Shown piece by piece: positions 62,601 to 64,000 of a DNA stretch of 64,000 bases. A program made the position numbers and the translations under genes. Under the pieces are notes generated by a model, which worked only from the letters and a program-made list of their open reading frames with translations, made no database searches and was not told the DNA's origin. The stretch comes from Amoeboaphelidium protococcarum. Taxonomy: Eukaryota > Aphelidiomycota > Aphelidea. The stretch is taken from NCBI GenBank assembly GCA_023515745.1, contig JALECJ010000001.1:744001-808000 (forward strand), read 5' to 3'. Position 1 is the first letter of the stretch; each line of letters starts with the position of its first letter.

Positions 62601-63881
62601 TCAATATGGGCGATATCCGCCACGATATTTTCTATTAAACTATTTCCCATTACCAGATGATTTGGATCGATTGAACTGTGAATTTGTATTCGCATATGCT
62701 CCTTAGCCATACGAATCACCATTTTGATAATCATACCCATTTCCATTCGAATTGAATTGAAAATTATTATTTCCCTGAACATAATTATTCCCCTGATATG
62801 CTTGTTGTAATGGTATAAACAATGATTATTATTCCTGCCCACCATACTACGGCTCAAATCCAAACTGAGGCAGTGTCTACTATTACTGCTAATAACCGTT
62901 TCCGCCAGAGTACAAAGTTCCACCTAAAAACGATGAAGATGAAGATTATTACGATTAAAATGACTTACCTGAGCTGTACGGTCTCCCATTATTACTCTTA
63001 CGCGGACTAGATCTCTATAATGTCTACAGAGTAGATTCATCTCTAAAATTCCTCCCTTTATATCCAACATCGGCAAGTCTACGGTCACTAATGAATGAAC
63101 TAAACTACTTCATAGGCAGTCGGTTGAGTCCTCTATTAAGTGGCCGTTGACAATCATCACCAAAATGGGATGAAGACGCGCAATTGTAACAAAATACTTT
63201 AACATCCTACACGTGACTTATCATCAGAGAATAATAACAATTAAATCATAGTGACGTTCTGATATCACGATAAGTGAGACTCCAAATTACCTTGACTATC
63301 TTTTCAGGTGACTTGACGCGTAGATATGACCGCCACATATCAGGGCAGCAAGTCTCATCATGACCGTCCAGATTGCACAATTTACAATATGGTCCACATC
63401 TCTTCTTTGGACAATCCTACAAAATATAGATGCCACATGATGATTACAGTCTACAACAGCTGGCCATAAATTATATTAATACTTGTTTTGAATGTCCAGG
63501 CCTAAAGCAATTATAACAAAGACCAGTAATGCATTAATTAGCCTAGTGTTCATCAGACCCACACATAAAACAAGGTGACTACATTATATACAATAAAGTG
63601 ATAAAGTGGGCTTCCATAATACGACTTGGAATCTAGAATAAATGACTCAAATATGAACATACAGGCTTGGTGCAAAACTCTCGAACGTGTCCTTTATTAC
63701 CGCAATTAAAGCAAACCATATTCTTATCACCATCATCCTCAGTATAGTATCTATTTTGATTATTCTACATCAAAGTCAAATTATCCATATCAGTCAAAGA
63801 TGCCATCAAGAAAAAATATCGTACTTTCGCATACAGAGTATCACCAAGTGAAAATTCATCACTTAAATCATCCAAATCCAT
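62601..63881 (-). CDS. AIR2: Air1/Air2-like zinc-knuckle protein (TRAMP complex; ZCCHC7)
   Basis: A 301-residue protein from exons 63663-63881, 63291-63416, 62969-63206, 62601-62923; phases 0, 0 and 1. Three CCHC-type knuckles are visible: VCFNCGNKGHVREFCTKP, then CGPYCKLCNLDGHDETCCP, and FCYNCASSSHFGDDCQRP, the last being the conserved Air/ZCCHC7 knuckle. The C-terminus is Gly/Asn/Gln/Tyr-rich, ending KYRGGYRPY. In TRAMP it links the Trf4 poly(A) polymerase with Mtr4 for nuclear RNA decay. Acceptors: TGTAG, TGTAG and TTTAG. It converges with chitin synthase. Confidence 0.85.
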
Positions 63882-64000
63882 TTTAATACTCTAAAATAAT
63901 TTCAATCCTCTTATACTATATTATAGAATACAATAACCGAGTATGAAGGTACTGACAATGACGAGTAAAGACACTATTGTTTTTCAACGAGGAGAAGAAG
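63882..64000. other. Upstream edge of the window
   Basis: About 120 bp upstream of the Air2-like gene. It presumably includes its promoter. Nothing else can be assigned. Confidence 0.3.

Overview
This is about 64 kb of nuclear DNA from a fungus-like opisthokont with a changed genetic code. Nearly every conserved gene reads through many in-frame TAA and TAG codons. They fall on glutamine positions, for example the two Gln residues of RPS18 near 45,330-45,390 and Gln near the ThDP site of acetolactate synthase. TGA is the only terminator I can support. With TAA/TAG read as Gln (NCBI table 6 type), the scattered ORFs join into about 36 full-length genes. Homocitrate synthase of the aminoadipate lysine route, a chitin synthase, the chitin synthase export chaperone Chs7 and small spliceosomal introns point to the fungal side of Opisthokonta. 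ROD, WASH, CYRI, RAB3GAP1 and WDR53 are genes usually associated with animals and early branches. My inference is an aphelid; from memory, Amoeboaphelidium has been reported with this code, but I cannot check that here.

Layout. 1-13 kb: WASH C-terminus, ARPC1, LSM2, RPB5, a CH-DH-PH-WW RhoGEF, a tail-anchored-looking protein, UVRAG/Vps38, a methyltransferase-like protein and a small secreted protein. 13-23 kb: an odd interrupted ORF, the 2,016-residue ROD/KNTC1 gene, then divergent NOB1 and RAD1. 23-34 kb: acetolactate synthase, RAB3GAP1, an IQGAP/Gap1-type RasGAP, CYRI and WDR53. 34-45 kb: RAD52, glutathione peroxidase, homocitrate synthase, a small coiled-coil protein, APC4, XPB and RPS18. 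45-64 kb: RanBP3/Yrb2, ARP10, Chs7, an orphan, a bZIP factor, ZW10, G-protein gamma, DCN1, a cyclic nucleotide phosphodiesterase, an ankyrin-chitin synthase fusion and an Air1/2-like zinc-knuckle protein.

Genes are dense, often convergent with gaps of tens of bases, on both strands, with no operon logic. Introns are short (roughly 50-145 nt), and 21 of the 25 I could place with confidence end in TGTAG. Functional themes recur: Arp2/3 actin control (WASH, ARPC1, CYRI), kinetochore and cell-cycle control (ROD, ZW10, APC4, DCN1), DNA repair (RAD1, RAD52, XPB) and chitin synthesis (CHS, CHS7). I saw no mobile element, CRISPR array, rRNA or convincing tRNA. Exon coordinates were read by eye.
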